Below are positions 28,774 to 38,271 of a stretch of DNA of 64,000 nt, piece by piece; position 1 is the first letter of the stretch; each line of letters begins with the position of its first letter. The stretch comes from Prevotella sp. P3-122 (GTDB lineage: Bacteria; Bacteroidota; Bacteroidia; Bacteroidales; Bacteroidaceae). The position numbers and the translations under genes are program-made. Below the pieces are notes generated by a model. The model did not search any database. It worked only from the letters and a program-made list of their open reading frames with translations, and was not told where the DNA came from. The DNA lies in NCBI RefSeq assembly GCF_002251365.1, contig NZ_NPJH01000015.1, positions 21,909 through 85,908 on the forward strand, read 5' to 3'.

Positions 28774-30684
28774 ATGAAGCATATAATTCTGGGCCTGTCA
28801 CTCATGGCTCTTTCAACATTCGGAATGAAAGCTAGCACCATAGGCTACACCAACGGCACCATCAGTAGGACAAGTGTTTTCAGAATGGGCTCTACAACCA
28901 AGCAGGGACAAGCCATAAGGTTTAGCAGGGAAAAGCTCCAAACGCTAAAGGGAAAGAGCATAAGTGCTGTGAACATTGCCGTAGGCTCAAGGAACACCAC
29001 GGGGAACAACGCGCACATATTTGTAGCAACGTCACTCGAAGGCACACCTATAGCAGAAGGTGACCTCAGCCTCAGCAAGGCTCTGCAGTGGCTTACCTAC
29101 ACTCTCGACACTCCCTACGTCATCACAGGTGAGGAGACTGAGCTGTACGTTGGCTACACAGCCGAGATTGCCACATCATACAACATGCTGTCGGCAGACT
29201 TCGACGCAGACATCCCCAACTGCAATTTCGCTTATAAGGACGGTGAATGGACAGACACCTATGGCATCGGCGCAGGATGTGCCAACATAACAGCAGAGAT
29301 TGCAGACGCACCCAGCTTCTGCGACATCATCATGGCACACAACAACCTTGACGGTTACTACACAGCAGGAAAAGACTATACGCTAAGCGCAAATGTAAAG
29401 AACTTCGGTACTAAAGCGGTAACAAGCTTCAATACAGACATCAACATAGACGGGAAGACTGTAGCACTGAAGGTTGAGAATGTCAACATACAGCCAGGAG
29501 CAAGCTACTCAATAACCCTGCCAGAGCTGTCGACGACAACATCGGGCAACACACCTATTTCTATATCGGTAAACAATGTCAATAATGCCGATGACGACGA
29601 CGACATGAGCGACAACACCTACACCGAGAACATATTCTTCTATCCCGCAGACATGGAGAGGAACATGCTAATCGAGGGATTTACAGGACAGACATGCAGC
29701 AACTGCCCATCAGGACACTCCATCATGAACAATGCCATCAGCAAGTATGCCGAGATACCGGCCGTAGTAGTTGAGCACCACTCCGGCTACTATGCCGACA
29801 TGTTCAGCATGGCCGAGGACATGGACTATCTGTTCTTCTACGACGGCTACGGCACCTCTACTTATGCTCCTGCCATCATGGTGAACCGCACCACAAACCC
29901 TCTTATTGGCGCAGCAGCTCCAGTACTCGAATGCACATCTGTCGCTAATGCACAGAACCTCATTACTTATGCCAACAGCAACAAGCCATACGTTTCGATG
30001 AAGATGGAAAGCTCATTCGACGAGGCCACACGCGAGGTGACTCTTACCCTGGCCATCAAGCCACATACCAACTTGCCCGGAGCACAGAACGTATTCAACG
30101 TTTTCCTGACACAGGACAGCATCTTTGCATTCCAGAACAACGGCGGCGCCAACTACTGCCACCGCCATGTATTCCGCGGAACTGTAACAGGCAATGCATG
30201 GGGAATAGCCACCGACTTCACTCCCGGCAAGGAAGTGGTATGGACAAAGACATTCGTACTGCCCGAGGCTATAAGGTCAAGCTACTGGAGCGATGCCTCA
30301 TTGGAGGACAACGGCACAGACCCCAGCCAGGTGACTTGGGCCACAGAGCTTGACAAGATGCACCTTGTAGCTTTTGTCGCAGGATTCGACCCGGCAAACA
30401 ACAGCGCAAACAATGTCTACAACTGCATTGAGACAAAGATTGGCGAAAGCTATACACAAAATGGATTCACCACTGGCATCAGCAACAGCGTAAGCAGGGA
30501 TGATGTTCCTGCAATATATGTCGAGGACGGAATGATACGCGTTAACGGTCAATGTGACAGGGTTAGCGCATACGACCTCTCGGGACGCATGGTTGACGGA
30601 ACATCAAGGCTCAAGAAAGGAATGTACATCATCTCTGCCGTAGCCAACGGAAAGAAATACACCAAGAAGGTGTTGGTAAGATAA
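28774..30684 (+). CDS. Omp28-like secreted/outer-membrane protein with T9SS-type tail
   Basis: 636 residues with a signal peptide (MKHIILGLSLMALSTFGMKA). The N-terminal ~180 residues are a beta-sandwich and the next ~110 residues a CARDB/Ig-like domain. The Omp28-type domain begins at MLIEGFTGQTCSNCPSGH (about 306-323), a thioredoxin-like fold in which the two Cys of CSNC are the conserved pair. The C-terminus (RLKKGMYIISAVANGKKYTKKVLVR, in parts) is a T9SS sorting tail. The role of Omp28 proteins is not settled; adhesion and redox roles have been proposed. Divergent from 26018; the subtilase gene follows 20 bases later, so the two are probably an operon. A possible promoter is CTTG-N20-TACTTTTG at 28692-28723. 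Confidence 0.85.
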   Translation: MKHIILGLSLMALSTFGMKASTIGYTNGTISRTSVFRMGSTTKQGQAIRFSREKLQTLKGKSISAVNIAVGSRNTTGNNAHIFVATSLEGTPIAEGDLSLSKALQWLTYTLDTPYVITGEETELYVGYTAEIATSYNMLSADFDADIPNCNFAYKDGEWTDTYGIGAGCANITAEIADAPSFCDIIMAHNNLDGYYTAGKDYTLSANVKNFGTKAVTSFNTDINIDGKTVALKVENVNIQPGASYSITLPELSTTTSGNTPISISVNNVNNADDDDDMSDNTYTENIFFYPADMERNMLIEGFTGQTCSNCPSGHSIMNNAISKYAEIPAVVVEHHSGYYADMFSMAEDMDYLFFYDGYGTSTYAPAIMVNRTTNPLIGAAAPVLECTSVANAQNLITYANSNKPYVSMKMESSFDEATREVTLTLAIKPHTNLPGAQNVFNVFLTQDSIFAFQNNGGANYCHRHVFRGTVTGNAWGIATDFTPGKEVVWTKTFVLPEAIRSSYWSDASLEDNGTDPSQVTWATELDKMHLVAFVAGFDPANNSANNVYNCIETKIGESYTQNGFTTGISNSVSRDDVPAIYVEDGMIRVNGQCDRVSAYDLSGRMVDGTSRLKKGMYIISAVANGKKYTKKVLVR

Positions 30685-30704
30685 AGCACAACACTAATCA
30701 CACC

Positions 30705-32864
30705 ATGAAGAGACTATATATATATATAATAGGTGTAGCCATGGCTGCCATGCCCACAGGCCTGACCGCCCAAAACAGCATGTCGCCCAAGACGGCCATT
30801 ATGGTACACGGGCTTGAGAACACGGGCACCAGGGCAGGCGCACAGGAAGACAAGACGGTTACGGCATACGTGACCATTACTCCCGGAAAGACCAGCTGGC
30901 AACAGCTGGGACTGACACCTATAAGCAACTTTGGCAACACGGCAACAGTGAGAGTAGCAATGTCGAAGATTGAAAGCATTGCCGGGGCTGAAGGTGTGGA
31001 ATACGTGCAGGTAACGGCATCACCACAGACCATGCTCGACGTGGCAAGGGCAGAGACAGGAGTGGACATGGTACACAACGCCACATCGCTTGACCAGCCA
31101 TATACAGGCAAGGGAGTGATAGTAGGCATTGTCGACGCGGGATTTGACTATACGCACGCCGCATTCAGAAACCCCACTGACGGAAGCCTGAGGATAAGGA
31201 AGATATGGGAGCAGAAGAACTCCACTTTCGAGGGTGCCAAGGCTCCTGAGAAGTATGGCTACGGCATTGAGCTTGACACTCCAGAGCTGATAGCCAGGGC
31301 CATGGGCGACAACTCCGAGAACTCGCATGGCACGCATGTGGCCGGCATAGCGACTGGCTCTGACCCGTACAAGTCGGGAGCATACAGAGGCAATGCCCCA
31401 GGGGCAGACATAGTGCTCGTGGCCGTAGACCTGGAGTCGTGCACAAGTGCCGACATCAGCAATGCCATAGCCTACATCTACGACTATGCCGACGCTATGG
31501 ATATGCCATGCGTGGTGAACCTTAGCCTTGGCAACCATCAGGGACCGCACGACGGTACATCGACATTCGACACCATGGCTGATGCCATGCAGGGACCGGG
31601 AAGGCTCATCGTGGGTGCAGCCGGCAACCACAGGGCAGACAAGTTCCATATTTCCCACAGTTTCTCGTCGGCTGACGACACACCGCTTAAGACTTTCGTG
31701 ACATACAAGACCGCACCATCGACTGTCAACGTTGGTGGCGACATAGAGATATGGGGCGAGCAGGGAACCGACTTCACGGTGGACATATCCGCATATAGCC
31801 TGTTCAACAAGAAGGACGTTGTCTCTGCAACGGCATACCCCAATGACGGGGTCACAGACATAGAGCTGGCACGATACACTACCGGCAAATGGACTGTTGC
31901 CTCGGAGACAAGCCCACTCAACGGCAAGCCTCATGTCACGCTCTCATCGGCTCTCACGAGCATTAGGACCAATCATGCCATTGCCATCACGGTGACTCCC
32001 AAGACAGCAGGAAGGATTGACATCTGGGCAGACAACACAAGGCTGGGACTGGACTCTAAAGACGAAGAGGGATTTACTGCCCCAGGAGAGTCGTCTACAA
32101 TAGCTGAGATTGCAGGTACGGCAAAGCGTATTCTTACGGTTGGTGCCTATACCACACGCAACGATTATACTGCAAACGGAACCCACGGCACGCTCAACGA
32201 GACTATAGGCGACATAAGCTCGTTCTCGAGCTATGGGCCTACCGCTGACGGGAGAATGAAACCGGAGATTAGCGCACCTGGATGCTTCATCATATCTGCC
32301 GTATCGTCTAACGACGCTTCGGGAACCATCATACAGGCCGACAGCAACGACAGCTGGGAACGCAACAACATGTATGGCTACATGCAGGGCACTTCCATGT
32401 CGGCACCATTTGTGGCAGGTATCGTAGCCACATGGCTACAGGCATACCCACAGCTCACACCCGAGCAATTGAGAGAGGTGATGAAGAGTACGGCAAGAAA
32501 GGACACCTTTACAGGAACTCTCGAAGAGGGAGACAACAACTGGGGCTACGGCAAGGTCGATGCCCTCAACGGTCTGAAACAATGTATCAATATTGCTACC
32601 GCTGGCTGCGAGAGCCTGGAAACGCCATTTGACGGAACCATCACTATCGAAGGCGACATCATGCGCATTGCGTTCAATCGTGCCACCCACGCCAGCATGA
32701 CCGTCTCTACCCTATCCGGGCACAAGGTACTTGGCAAGACGCTTGGACTATGTAACGCAGGAGCAACAGAGAACATTTCGCTTGCCGGAATACCCCGTGG
32801 CATATACATCGTGAGCGTGACAACTGACGGAGGCAACAAGGCTATGAAATTCGCCAGACAATAA
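30705..32864 (+). CDS. S8 family (subtilisin-like) serine peptidase with T9SS-type tail
   Basis: 719 residues. After a short signal peptide comes a propeptide-like region with an inhibitor_I9-like segment (about 50-115). The catalytic triad is VDAGFD (Asp 144), NSHGTHVAG (His 208) and GTSMSAPFVAG (Ser 564). The oxyanion Asn is in AAGNHR (about 308). About 200 extra residues between His and Ser form an inserted beta domain, as in many Bacteroidota secreted subtilases. The C-terminal tail (GIPRGIYIVSVTTDGGNKAMKFARQ, in parts) is of T9SS type. It probably acts extracellularly in protein degradation or maturation of surface proteins. It follows the Omp28-like gene after 20 bases. Confidence 0.95.
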   Translation: MKRLYIYIIGVAMAAMPTGLTAQNSMSPKTAIMVHGLENTGTRAGAQEDKTVTAYVTITPGKTSWQQLGLTPISNFGNTATVRVAMSKIESIAGAEGVEYVQVTASPQTMLDVARAETGVDMVHNATSLDQPYTGKGVIVGIVDAGFDYTHAAFRNPTDGSLRIRKIWEQKNSTFEGAKAPEKYGYGIELDTPELIARAMGDNSENSHGTHVAGIATGSDPYKSGAYRGNAPGADIVLVAVDLESCTSADISNAIAYIYDYADAMDMPCVVNLSLGNHQGPHDGTSTFDTMADAMQGPGRLIVGAAGNHRADKFHISHSFSSADDTPLKTFVTYKTAPSTVNVGGDIEIWGEQGTDFTVDISAYSLFNKKDVVSATAYPNDGVTDIELARYTTGKWTVASETSPLNGKPHVTLSSALTSIRTNHAIAITVTPKTAGRIDIWADNTRLGLDSKDEEGFTAPGESSTIAEIAGTAKRILTVGAYTTRNDYTANGTHGTLNETIGDISSFSSYGPTADGRMKPEISAPGCFIISAVSSNDASGTIIQADSNDSWERNNMYGYMQGTSMSAPFVAGIVATWLQAYPQLTPEQLREVMKSTARKDTFTGTLEEGDNNWGYGKVDALNGLKQCINIATAGCESLETPFDGTITIEGDIMRIAFNRATHASMTVSTLSGHKVLGKTLGLCNAGATENISLAGIPRGIYIVSVTTDGGNKAMKFARQ

Positions 32865-32882
32865 TAAACAAAGGTGGATTCC

Positions 32883-33482
32883 ATGATTGACAATCTATCC
32901 TTCTATAATACACAACTAAGCCCATCCGAGCGGACGGCCGACGGTAAGCCATGGCTTGCCGTCAGGCTGTTTGTCCCAAGGATTGAAGATATAGCGCATC
33001 TACTTGCTGACAACGGTATCGAGATGTTCATTCCCATTGAAAACACCACTGTTGAGGACTCAGAGCATCATCGGAGACACATACAAAGACCTGTGCTTAG
33101 AAACTACCTTTTCGTCAAAAAGGACAGATCTCTCATGGAGATACAAAAAACGATGTCGGACATTCCGTTCCCGACGGCACTTATGAAGCGCACAAACATT
33201 CCCGGTGATAAATTTGCAGAGATTGAAGCAAACGAAATGAAGGAATTCATGATAATGTGCAATCCTGACATCACCATGAAATACTTCCTTACCCAGGAGC
33301 AGGCGCAACTGAAGAAAGGTACGGAAGTGTTAGTAAAATACGGCCCGCTCAAGGGACTCTCTGGCAAGTTGGTTAGGCAGAGCAAAAGATACTTCTTGCT
33401 GAAGGAGGTACCTGGCATTGCCGTAATGCTGAAAGTGGGGCGCTGGTGCTGCAAGCCATTGATGGAGACCAAAGCACCATAG
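32883..33482 (+). CDS. UpxY/NusG-like transcription antitermination protein (orphan)
   Basis: A NusG-family paralogue of 199 residues. The N-terminal NGN domain reads KPWLAVRLFVPRIEDIAHLLADNGIEMFIP...RPVLRNYLFVKKD (in parts), with the W-x-A-V and LF/NYLFV signatures. A KOW-like C-terminal domain follows around VLVKYGPLKGLSGKLVRQSKRYFLL (in parts). UpxY-type proteins travel with RNA polymerase and are usually the first gene of a capsule operon. Here the gene follows the subtilase by 18 bases and is convergent with trpG (14-base gap), so no polysaccharide operon lies downstream. ATG 32883 has AAAGGTGG just upstream; a GTG three codons earlier is also open. Confidence 0.85.
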   Translation: MIDNLSFYNTQLSPSERTADGKPWLAVRLFVPRIEDIAHLLADNGIEMFIPIENTTVEDSEHHRRHIQRPVLRNYLFVKKDRSLMEIQKTMSDIPFPTALMKRTNIPGDKFAEIEANEMKEFMIMCNPDITMKYFLTQEQAQLKKGTEVLVKYGPLKGLSGKLVRQSKRYFLLKEVPGIAVMLKVGRWCCKPLMETKAP

Positions 33483-33496
33483 CCCAGACTCTCATC

Positions 33497-34087
33497 CTAC
33501 ATTTCCAGCCAATTAGCTATTATTTGCCGCCCCTCGGGGGTGAGCACGCTTTCTGGATGGAACTGTATTCCCCATATAGCATAGTTTCGATGGCGCAAGG
33601 CCATGATGTTACCATCTTCGGAGAGGGCTGTTATCTGCAGAGCCTCCGGGAAGTCTTCTTTTGATACGACCCAGCTGTGGTAACGGCCTATTGTGAAGCG
33701 TGTGCCAAGACCTGCAAAGAGCGCATCGTGGCCCACCAGCTCACATGGAGTAGCCACACCATGGTACACCTCGGGAAGATTGGACAGCCTTGCTCCGAAG
33801 ACCTCACCTATGGCCTGATGGCCAAGACACACCCCAAGCATAGGCTTGCGGCCTGCATACGTCCTGATAACATCCGTTAGCAGGCCTGCCTCTGTGGGTA
33901 TGCCAGGCCCGGGACTTAGGAGTATCTTGTCGAAAGGCTCCAGCTGGTTAAGACTGAACTGGTCGTTGCGATATACGGTAACACTTGCACCAAGCTCTTT
34001 GACGAGGTGCGCAAGATTATATGTGAAGGAGTCATAGTTGTCTATGATGACTACCTTGCATGGTTTGCTTATGATTGTTTGTGACAT
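33497..34087 (-). CDS. trpG: Anthranilate synthase component II (glutamine amidotransferase)
   Basis: A class I glutamine amidotransferase that releases ammonia from glutamine for TrpE. Motifs are VVIIDNYDSFTYNLAHLV at the N-terminus, LLSPGPGIPTEAG (oxyanion/PGP loop), the nucleophile Cys 87 in GVCLGHQAIGE, and the His-x-Glu pair in FHPESVLTPEG. At 196 residues it is of normal length for a free-standing TrpG. It is the last gene of the trp operon, 22 bases after trpE. The YDSFTYN segment is common to TrpG/PabA, and context decides for TrpG. Confidence 0.95.
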   Translation of the reverse strand: MSQTIISKPCKVVIIDNYDSFTYNLAHLVKELGASVTVYRNDQFSLNQLEPFDKILLSPGPGIPTEAGLLTDVIRTYAGRKPMLGVCLGHQAIGEVFGARLSNLPEVYHGVATPCELVGHDALFAGLGTRFTIGRYHSWVVSKEDFPEALQITALSEDGNIMALRHRNYAIWGIQFHPESVLTPEGRQIIANWLEM

Positions 34088-34109
34088 ATCCTAAAATGAA
34101 GAGCGAAAA

Positions 34110-35540
34110 CTATTCTTCTGCCATTTTGATGGCCTTGACAAGTGCTCCGAGCTTATTGTTGCATTCCTCCAGCTCGTACTGGTCGTTGCTCATTGCCACC
34201 ACCCCACTGCCTGCCTGGAACCACAGTTCCCCATTTCGGCTGACGAATGTCCTGATGACAATGGCCTGATTGAGATCTCCGTTAAGTCCTATGAAGCCTA
34301 TGCACCCTCCGTATACACCACGGTTGTGTGGCTCAAGCTGACTGATTATCTGCATGGCACGTACCTTTGGCGCGCCACTGAGTGTTCCGGCAGGGAAGGT
34401 ATCGATAAACGCTCCTATCTTGTCAGCACCCTCATCAAGGGTTCCGCTCACACGGCTGACAAGGTGTATGACATGGCTGTAGAACTGCATATCCTTGAAG
34501 AAGTCCACATGCACGTCGTGGCAGTTGCGGCTGAGGTCGTTGCGCGCAAGGTCAACAAGCATCACATGCTCGGCATTCTCTTTGGCATCGTTGCGCAAGA
34601 ACTCGGCATTCCTCCTGTCCTGCTCCATATTGCCCGTGCGGCGTGTCGTTCCTGCAATGGGGTCGATGAACGCCTTGTTGCCAACAATACGATTATGGGT
34701 CTCGGGACTGGAACCGAAGATGCGGAAACCTCCAAAGTCGAAATAGAACAGATATGGACTGGGGTTGATACTTCGCAATGACCGGTACAGACGGAAATCA
34801 TCACCCTCATATCTCTGCACAAAACGACGGCTGATGACAATCTGGAACACGTCGCCCCTGAGGCAATGCTGCACGCACTTGCGGACATTGGCCTTGTGCT
34901 CCTCGTCAGTAAGTGTGGAGGTTGAATTGCCAATAGCACGGAAGCCATAAGGCTTGACATTCTGTCTGCTGATGGCTTTGGCTATGGTGTCCAACTCCCG
35001 GCTGGCATCACCGGCATCGTCAGACACGGCAACCATGGTCAGGGTATTGTTGAAATGGTCAAAGACTATAATGTCCTTGTATAGGACATACATTATGTCA
35101 GGAGCATCGTTACGCTCAAGGGTCTCGTCCATAACATCTATATCCTCAAAATATCTTACGGCATTGAAGGATGTATAGCCATAGAGACCACAATAGGCAG
35201 AACCTTCTCCCTCGACCCTGAAAGCCGACAGGAAACTGTTTATGGCCTTCGTCACCGACACCTTTGCAGCTCCCTTGTGCGACATGTCCACTTGCGACTT
35301 GCTGTGGGAGCCGTCGGGGAACGCCATATCTATCAGACCATGTCCGATGCGTATGCTCGCTATGGGATTGATGCCGATGAACGAACGGCTGTTGTCATTG
35401 CCGTGATAGTCGGAGCTCTCCATGAGCGCGCTCTGCGGATGAAGGTCACGCAGCCTCATGTATACTCCAACGGGAGTATAGAGGTCGGCAAGGATAGTCC
35501 GACAGCATGTAGTATACTGAAACAATTTAGAATTCTCCAT
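34110..35540 (-). CDS. trpE: Anthranilate synthase component I
   Basis: Chorismate-binding enzyme that makes anthranilate with TrpG. The 476-residue frame starting at ATG 35540 (MENSKLFQYTT) overlaps the trpB stop by 14 bases. The open frame extends 27 codons further, but only antisense to trpB. LMESSD (about 39-44) is the Trp feedback-binding LxES motif. Catalytic-half motifs are FGSSPETHNR, FIDPIAGTTRRTGN, ENAEHVMLVDLARND and TFPAGTLSGAPKVRAM. Feedback by tryptophan is therefore expected in addition to the attenuator upstream of trpD. Confidence 0.96.
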   Translation of the reverse strand: MENSKLFQYTTCCRTILADLYTPVGVYMRLRDLHPQSALMESSDYHGNDNSRSFIGINPIASIRIGHGLIDMAFPDGSHSKSQVDMSHKGAAKVSVTKAINSFLSAFRVEGEGSAYCGLYGYTSFNAVRYFEDIDVMDETLERNDAPDIMYVLYKDIIVFDHFNNTLTMVAVSDDAGDASRELDTIAKAISRQNVKPYGFRAIGNSTSTLTDEEHKANVRKCVQHCLRGDVFQIVISRRFVQRYEGDDFRLYRSLRSINPSPYLFYFDFGGFRIFGSSPETHNRIVGNKAFIDPIAGTTRRTGNMEQDRRNAEFLRNDAKENAEHVMLVDLARNDLSRNCHDVHVDFFKDMQFYSHVIHLVSRVSGTLDEGADKIGAFIDTFPAGTLSGAPKVRAMQIISQLEPHNRGVYGGCIGFIGLNGDLNQAIVIRTFVSRNGELWFQAGSGVVAMSNDQYELEECNNKLGALVKAIKMAEE

Positions 35541-36735
35541 ATTCCTTAGCCATTTTTCTGTTATCGAGGTATGTCTGTACATCCTTGTCACCACGTCCGC
35601 TGACGGTAAGCACCACCACATCGTCGGGCTTGAAGCTCATCTTCCTAAGTGCTGCCACTGCATGCGCGCTCTCTATGGCAGGTATGATACCCTCCAGGCG
35701 TGTAAGCTCGTAACCGGCATAGATTGCCTCATCATCGTTGATGGCGAGTATGTGCGTGCGGCCCTGGGTTGCCAACTGCGCATGCATAGGACCAATGCCC
35801 GGATAGTCGAGTCCCGCGCTTATGGTGAACGCCTCCTCTATCTGTCCGTCGGCAGTCTGCATGACGAGTGTGCGCGAGCCGTGAATGATACCCTCGGTAC
35901 CGCAATGCATGGTTGCGGCGGTATGATTGGTATCTATGCCGTGTCCTCCGGCCTCGGCAAGGTAGATGCTCACCCTGTCATCGTCAACATAATGAAAGAT
36001 GGTGCCTGCAGCATTTGACCCGCCGCCAACGCAGGCAACGAGATAGTCGGGATAGTCGCGTCCTATCTTCTCCTGCAACTGCCACTTCAGCTCTTCGGAG
36101 ATTACACTCTGCATCCTCGCCACTATGTCAGGATATGGATGGGGTCCCATGGTGGAACCAACGATATAGAACGTGTCCTTGGGATGACAGCACCAGTCAC
36201 GGATGGCCTCTGAGCAGGCATCGCTGAGCGTCATGTTTCCCGTCATCACGGGATGAACCTTCGCTCCGAGCATCTTCATACGCTCGACATTGGTGTGCTG
36301 TCGCTCGACATCGGTCTTTCCCATGAATATCTCGCACTCCATGTCCATCAATGCGCACACAGTAGCCGTGGCAACGCCATGCTGCCCTGCTCCCGTCTCG
36401 GCGATGATTCGTGTCTTGCCCATCTTCTTTGCCATGAGTATCTGGCCAATGGTATTGTTTATCTTATGTGCTCCGGTATGATTGAGATCCTCACGCTTCA
36501 GATATATCTGGCAACCATACTTCTCGCTCATTCGGCGTGCGAAATAAAGCGGTGAAGGACGGCCCACATAATCCTTCAGCAGTGCACGGAACTCGGCCTT
36601 GAAGTCGTCGCTCTCCATTATGGGGATATATGCTTCCTGAAGGTCGGTGACACATTTGTATAATATCTCTGGCACATATGCTCCTCCGAATTTGCCGTAG
36701 AAGCCTTCCTTGTTTGGCAGATATGCTGGTTCCAT
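35527..36735 (-). CDS. trpB: Tryptophan synthase beta chain
   Basis: PLP enzyme that condenses indole with serine. The conserved opening EGFYGKFGGAYVPEIL, the PLP lysine in HTGAHKINNTIGQ, GAGQHGVATA, GGGSNAAG (PLP phosphate loop) and the C-terminal VVLTVSGRGDKD are all present. I start at ATG 36735 (MEPAYLPNKEGFYG), 22 bases after the trpA stop. The frame is also open from ATG 36777 (14 more residues, overlapping trpA by 20 bases). About 402 residues, as expected. Confidence 0.96.
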   Translation of the reverse strand: MEPAYLPNKEGFYGKFGGAYVPEILYKCVTDLQEAYIPIMESDDFKAEFRALLKDYVGRPSPLYFARRMSEKYGCQIYLKREDLNHTGAHKINNTIGQILMAKKMGKTRIIAETGAGQHGVATATVCALMDMECEIFMGKTDVERQHTNVERMKMLGAKVHPVMTGNMTLSDACSEAIRDWCCHPKDTFYIVGSTMGPHPYPDIVARMQSVISEELKWQLQEKIGRDYPDYLVACVGGGSNAAGTIFHYVDDDRVSIYLAEAGGHGIDTNHTAATMHCGTEGIIHGSRTLVMQTADGQIEEAFTISAGLDYPGIGPMHAQLATQGRTHILAINDDEAIYAGYELTRLEGIIPAIESAHAVAALRKMSFKPDDVVVLTVSGRGDKDVQTYLDNRKMAKEYGEF

Positions 36736-36757
36736 ATTGTTGTCGTGGTGTTGTAGG

Positions 36758-37582
36758 TTAATGTTCAAGTGCTTCATACAATGCTGTTATGGCTCTGTCG
36801 GCATCACCATGCTCGTTGAGTAGGGTAACGAACTTCGACCCTATTATTGCTCCGGCGGCATTGGCCTGGGCACTCTGCAAGGTCTGTCTGTTGCTGATGC
36901 CGAAACCTATCATACGCGGATTTCGGAGGTTCATGGCGTTTATGTGGCGGAAATACTCCTGCTTGGCATCGTCGAAGTTGGACTGCGCCCCGGTGATGCT
37001 GGCTGAGCTGACCATATATACAAAACCGTCAGTATGTTCGTCAATGAACCGTATGCGCTCCTCGCTGGTCTCGGGAGTAATCATCATTATCACTCTGATG
37101 TCGTAACGGTCAGCAACAGGCTTCACATCGTCTAAATAGTCCCTGAAAGGAAGGTCAGGAATGATGACGCCACTAACACCGCTGTCTACACAGCTTCTGA
37201 AAAAATTATCAATGCCATAATGCATGATGACGTTCAGATATCCCATCAGCACAAGAGGAATGGTGACCATTGGCTTTATGTCCTTGAGCTGCTGAAATAT
37301 GTGCTGAAGGGTGATACCGTTGCGTAGGGCTGTGGTACCGGCACTCTGAATGACGGGGCCATCGGCGAGAGGGTCGCTGAAGGGTATGCCCACCTCTATC
37401 ATGTCTATGCCCCTGCGCTGCAACGTCAGTATCACGTCAGCAGTACCCTCAAGGGTAGGACAACCGGCACAGAAATATATCGAGAGCAGCTTGCGGTCGC
37501 CACGCTCTGCGAAAAGCCTGTTTATCCTGTTCCTCGCAGACGCTACGTCTGCTGTTTTTCCTGTATTATTGTTGTTCTCCAT
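36758..37582 (-). CDS. trpA: Tryptophan synthase alpha chain
   Basis: Cleaves indole-3-glycerol phosphate to indole, which passes to TrpB. The 274-residue TIM barrel shows EVGIPFSDPLADGPVIQSAG (catalytic Asp of DPLADGP; the catalytic Glu is in VEVG, here IEVG) and FVYMVSSASITGAQ. GFGIS and GAIIGS (phosphate binding) follow. It lies 11 bases after trpF and directly precedes trpB. Confidence 0.96.
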   Translation of the reverse strand: MENNNNTGKTADVASARNRINRLFAERGDRKLLSIYFCAGCPTLEGTADVILTLQRRGIDMIEVGIPFSDPLADGPVIQSAGTTALRNGITLQHIFQQLKDIKPMVTIPLVLMGYLNVIMHYGIDNFFRSCVDSGVSGVIIPDLPFRDYLDDVKPVADRYDIRVIMMITPETSEERIRFIDEHTDGFVYMVSSASITGAQSNFDDAKQEYFRHINAMNLRNPRMIGFGISNRQTLQSAQANAAGAIIGSKFVTLLNEHGDADRAITALYEALEH

Positions 37583-37593
37583 ATCTTATGTCT

Positions 37594-38271
37594 TTATTTT
37601 TGTTTTATGGTATCAACAAACTGACGTACCTTTTCCACATCCTTTATGCCCGGACTGGTCTCGAACCTGCTGTTGATGTCTATTCCTGCCAATTGGGGAT
37701 GGTTGAATCTTAGCACACGTCCGGCATCGTCCGGGCCTATGCCCCCACTTAGCAGGAACGGAACATTGCCCGTATACGCCTCCAGTACCGACCAGTCGAA
37801 CTGCTCGCCGCTACCGCCAACCTTTGGAGTACGGGTGTCGAAGAGGAACATGTCTACACATCCCTCATAGTCGCGGCATCGCTCCACGTCATCGGCACAG
37901 CCAACGCTGACAGCCTTTATAATCTTTATGCCAGGACGTATGTCTGGGTCAAGTGTACGTCTGAGGTTGTCTATCATCGTAGGACTCTCGTGGCCATGCA
38001 GCTGCACATAGTCAAGAGTGTAGTTGTAGACTCTGGTAACAATGTTCTGTGGCATCTCGTCAACGAATACTCCTACGAGCTTGGGCCTTGCCAGACCATC
38101 ATCAACGACTCCCTCGCCTGCCTTGTCGGGAATGATACCGCTGCGCGAGTTTATCATTCTGACATACCTTGGACTCTGCGGCCAGAATATCAGGCCTATC
38201 ATGTCCACGCCCAAGGCTGACACGGCACGAATATTATCGGCATCGCGCATGCCGCAAACCTTTATTATCAT
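37594..38271 (-). CDS. trpF: Phosphoribosylanthranilate isomerase
   Basis: Converts phosphoribosylanthranilate to CdRP. The 225-residue TIM barrel opens with IIKVCGMRDADNI, where the Cys is the catalytic base. It continues with GLIFWPQSPRYV, VQLHGHES, LFDTRTPKVGGSGEQFDWSVL (in parts, catalytic Asp) and LAGIDINSRFETSPGIKD. It overlaps trpC by 4 bases (ATGA), indicating coupled translation. Confidence 0.96.
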   Translation of the reverse strand: MIIKVCGMRDADNIRAVSALGVDMIGLIFWPQSPRYVRMINSRSGIIPDKAGEGVVDDGLARPKLVGVFVDEMPQNIVTRVYNYTLDYVQLHGHESPTMIDNLRRTLDPDIRPGIKIIKAVSVGCADDVERCRDYEGCVDMFLFDTRTPKVGGSGEQFDWSVLEAYTGNVPFLLSGGIGPDDAGRVLRFNHPQLAGIDINSRFETSPGIKDVEKVRQFVDTIKQK

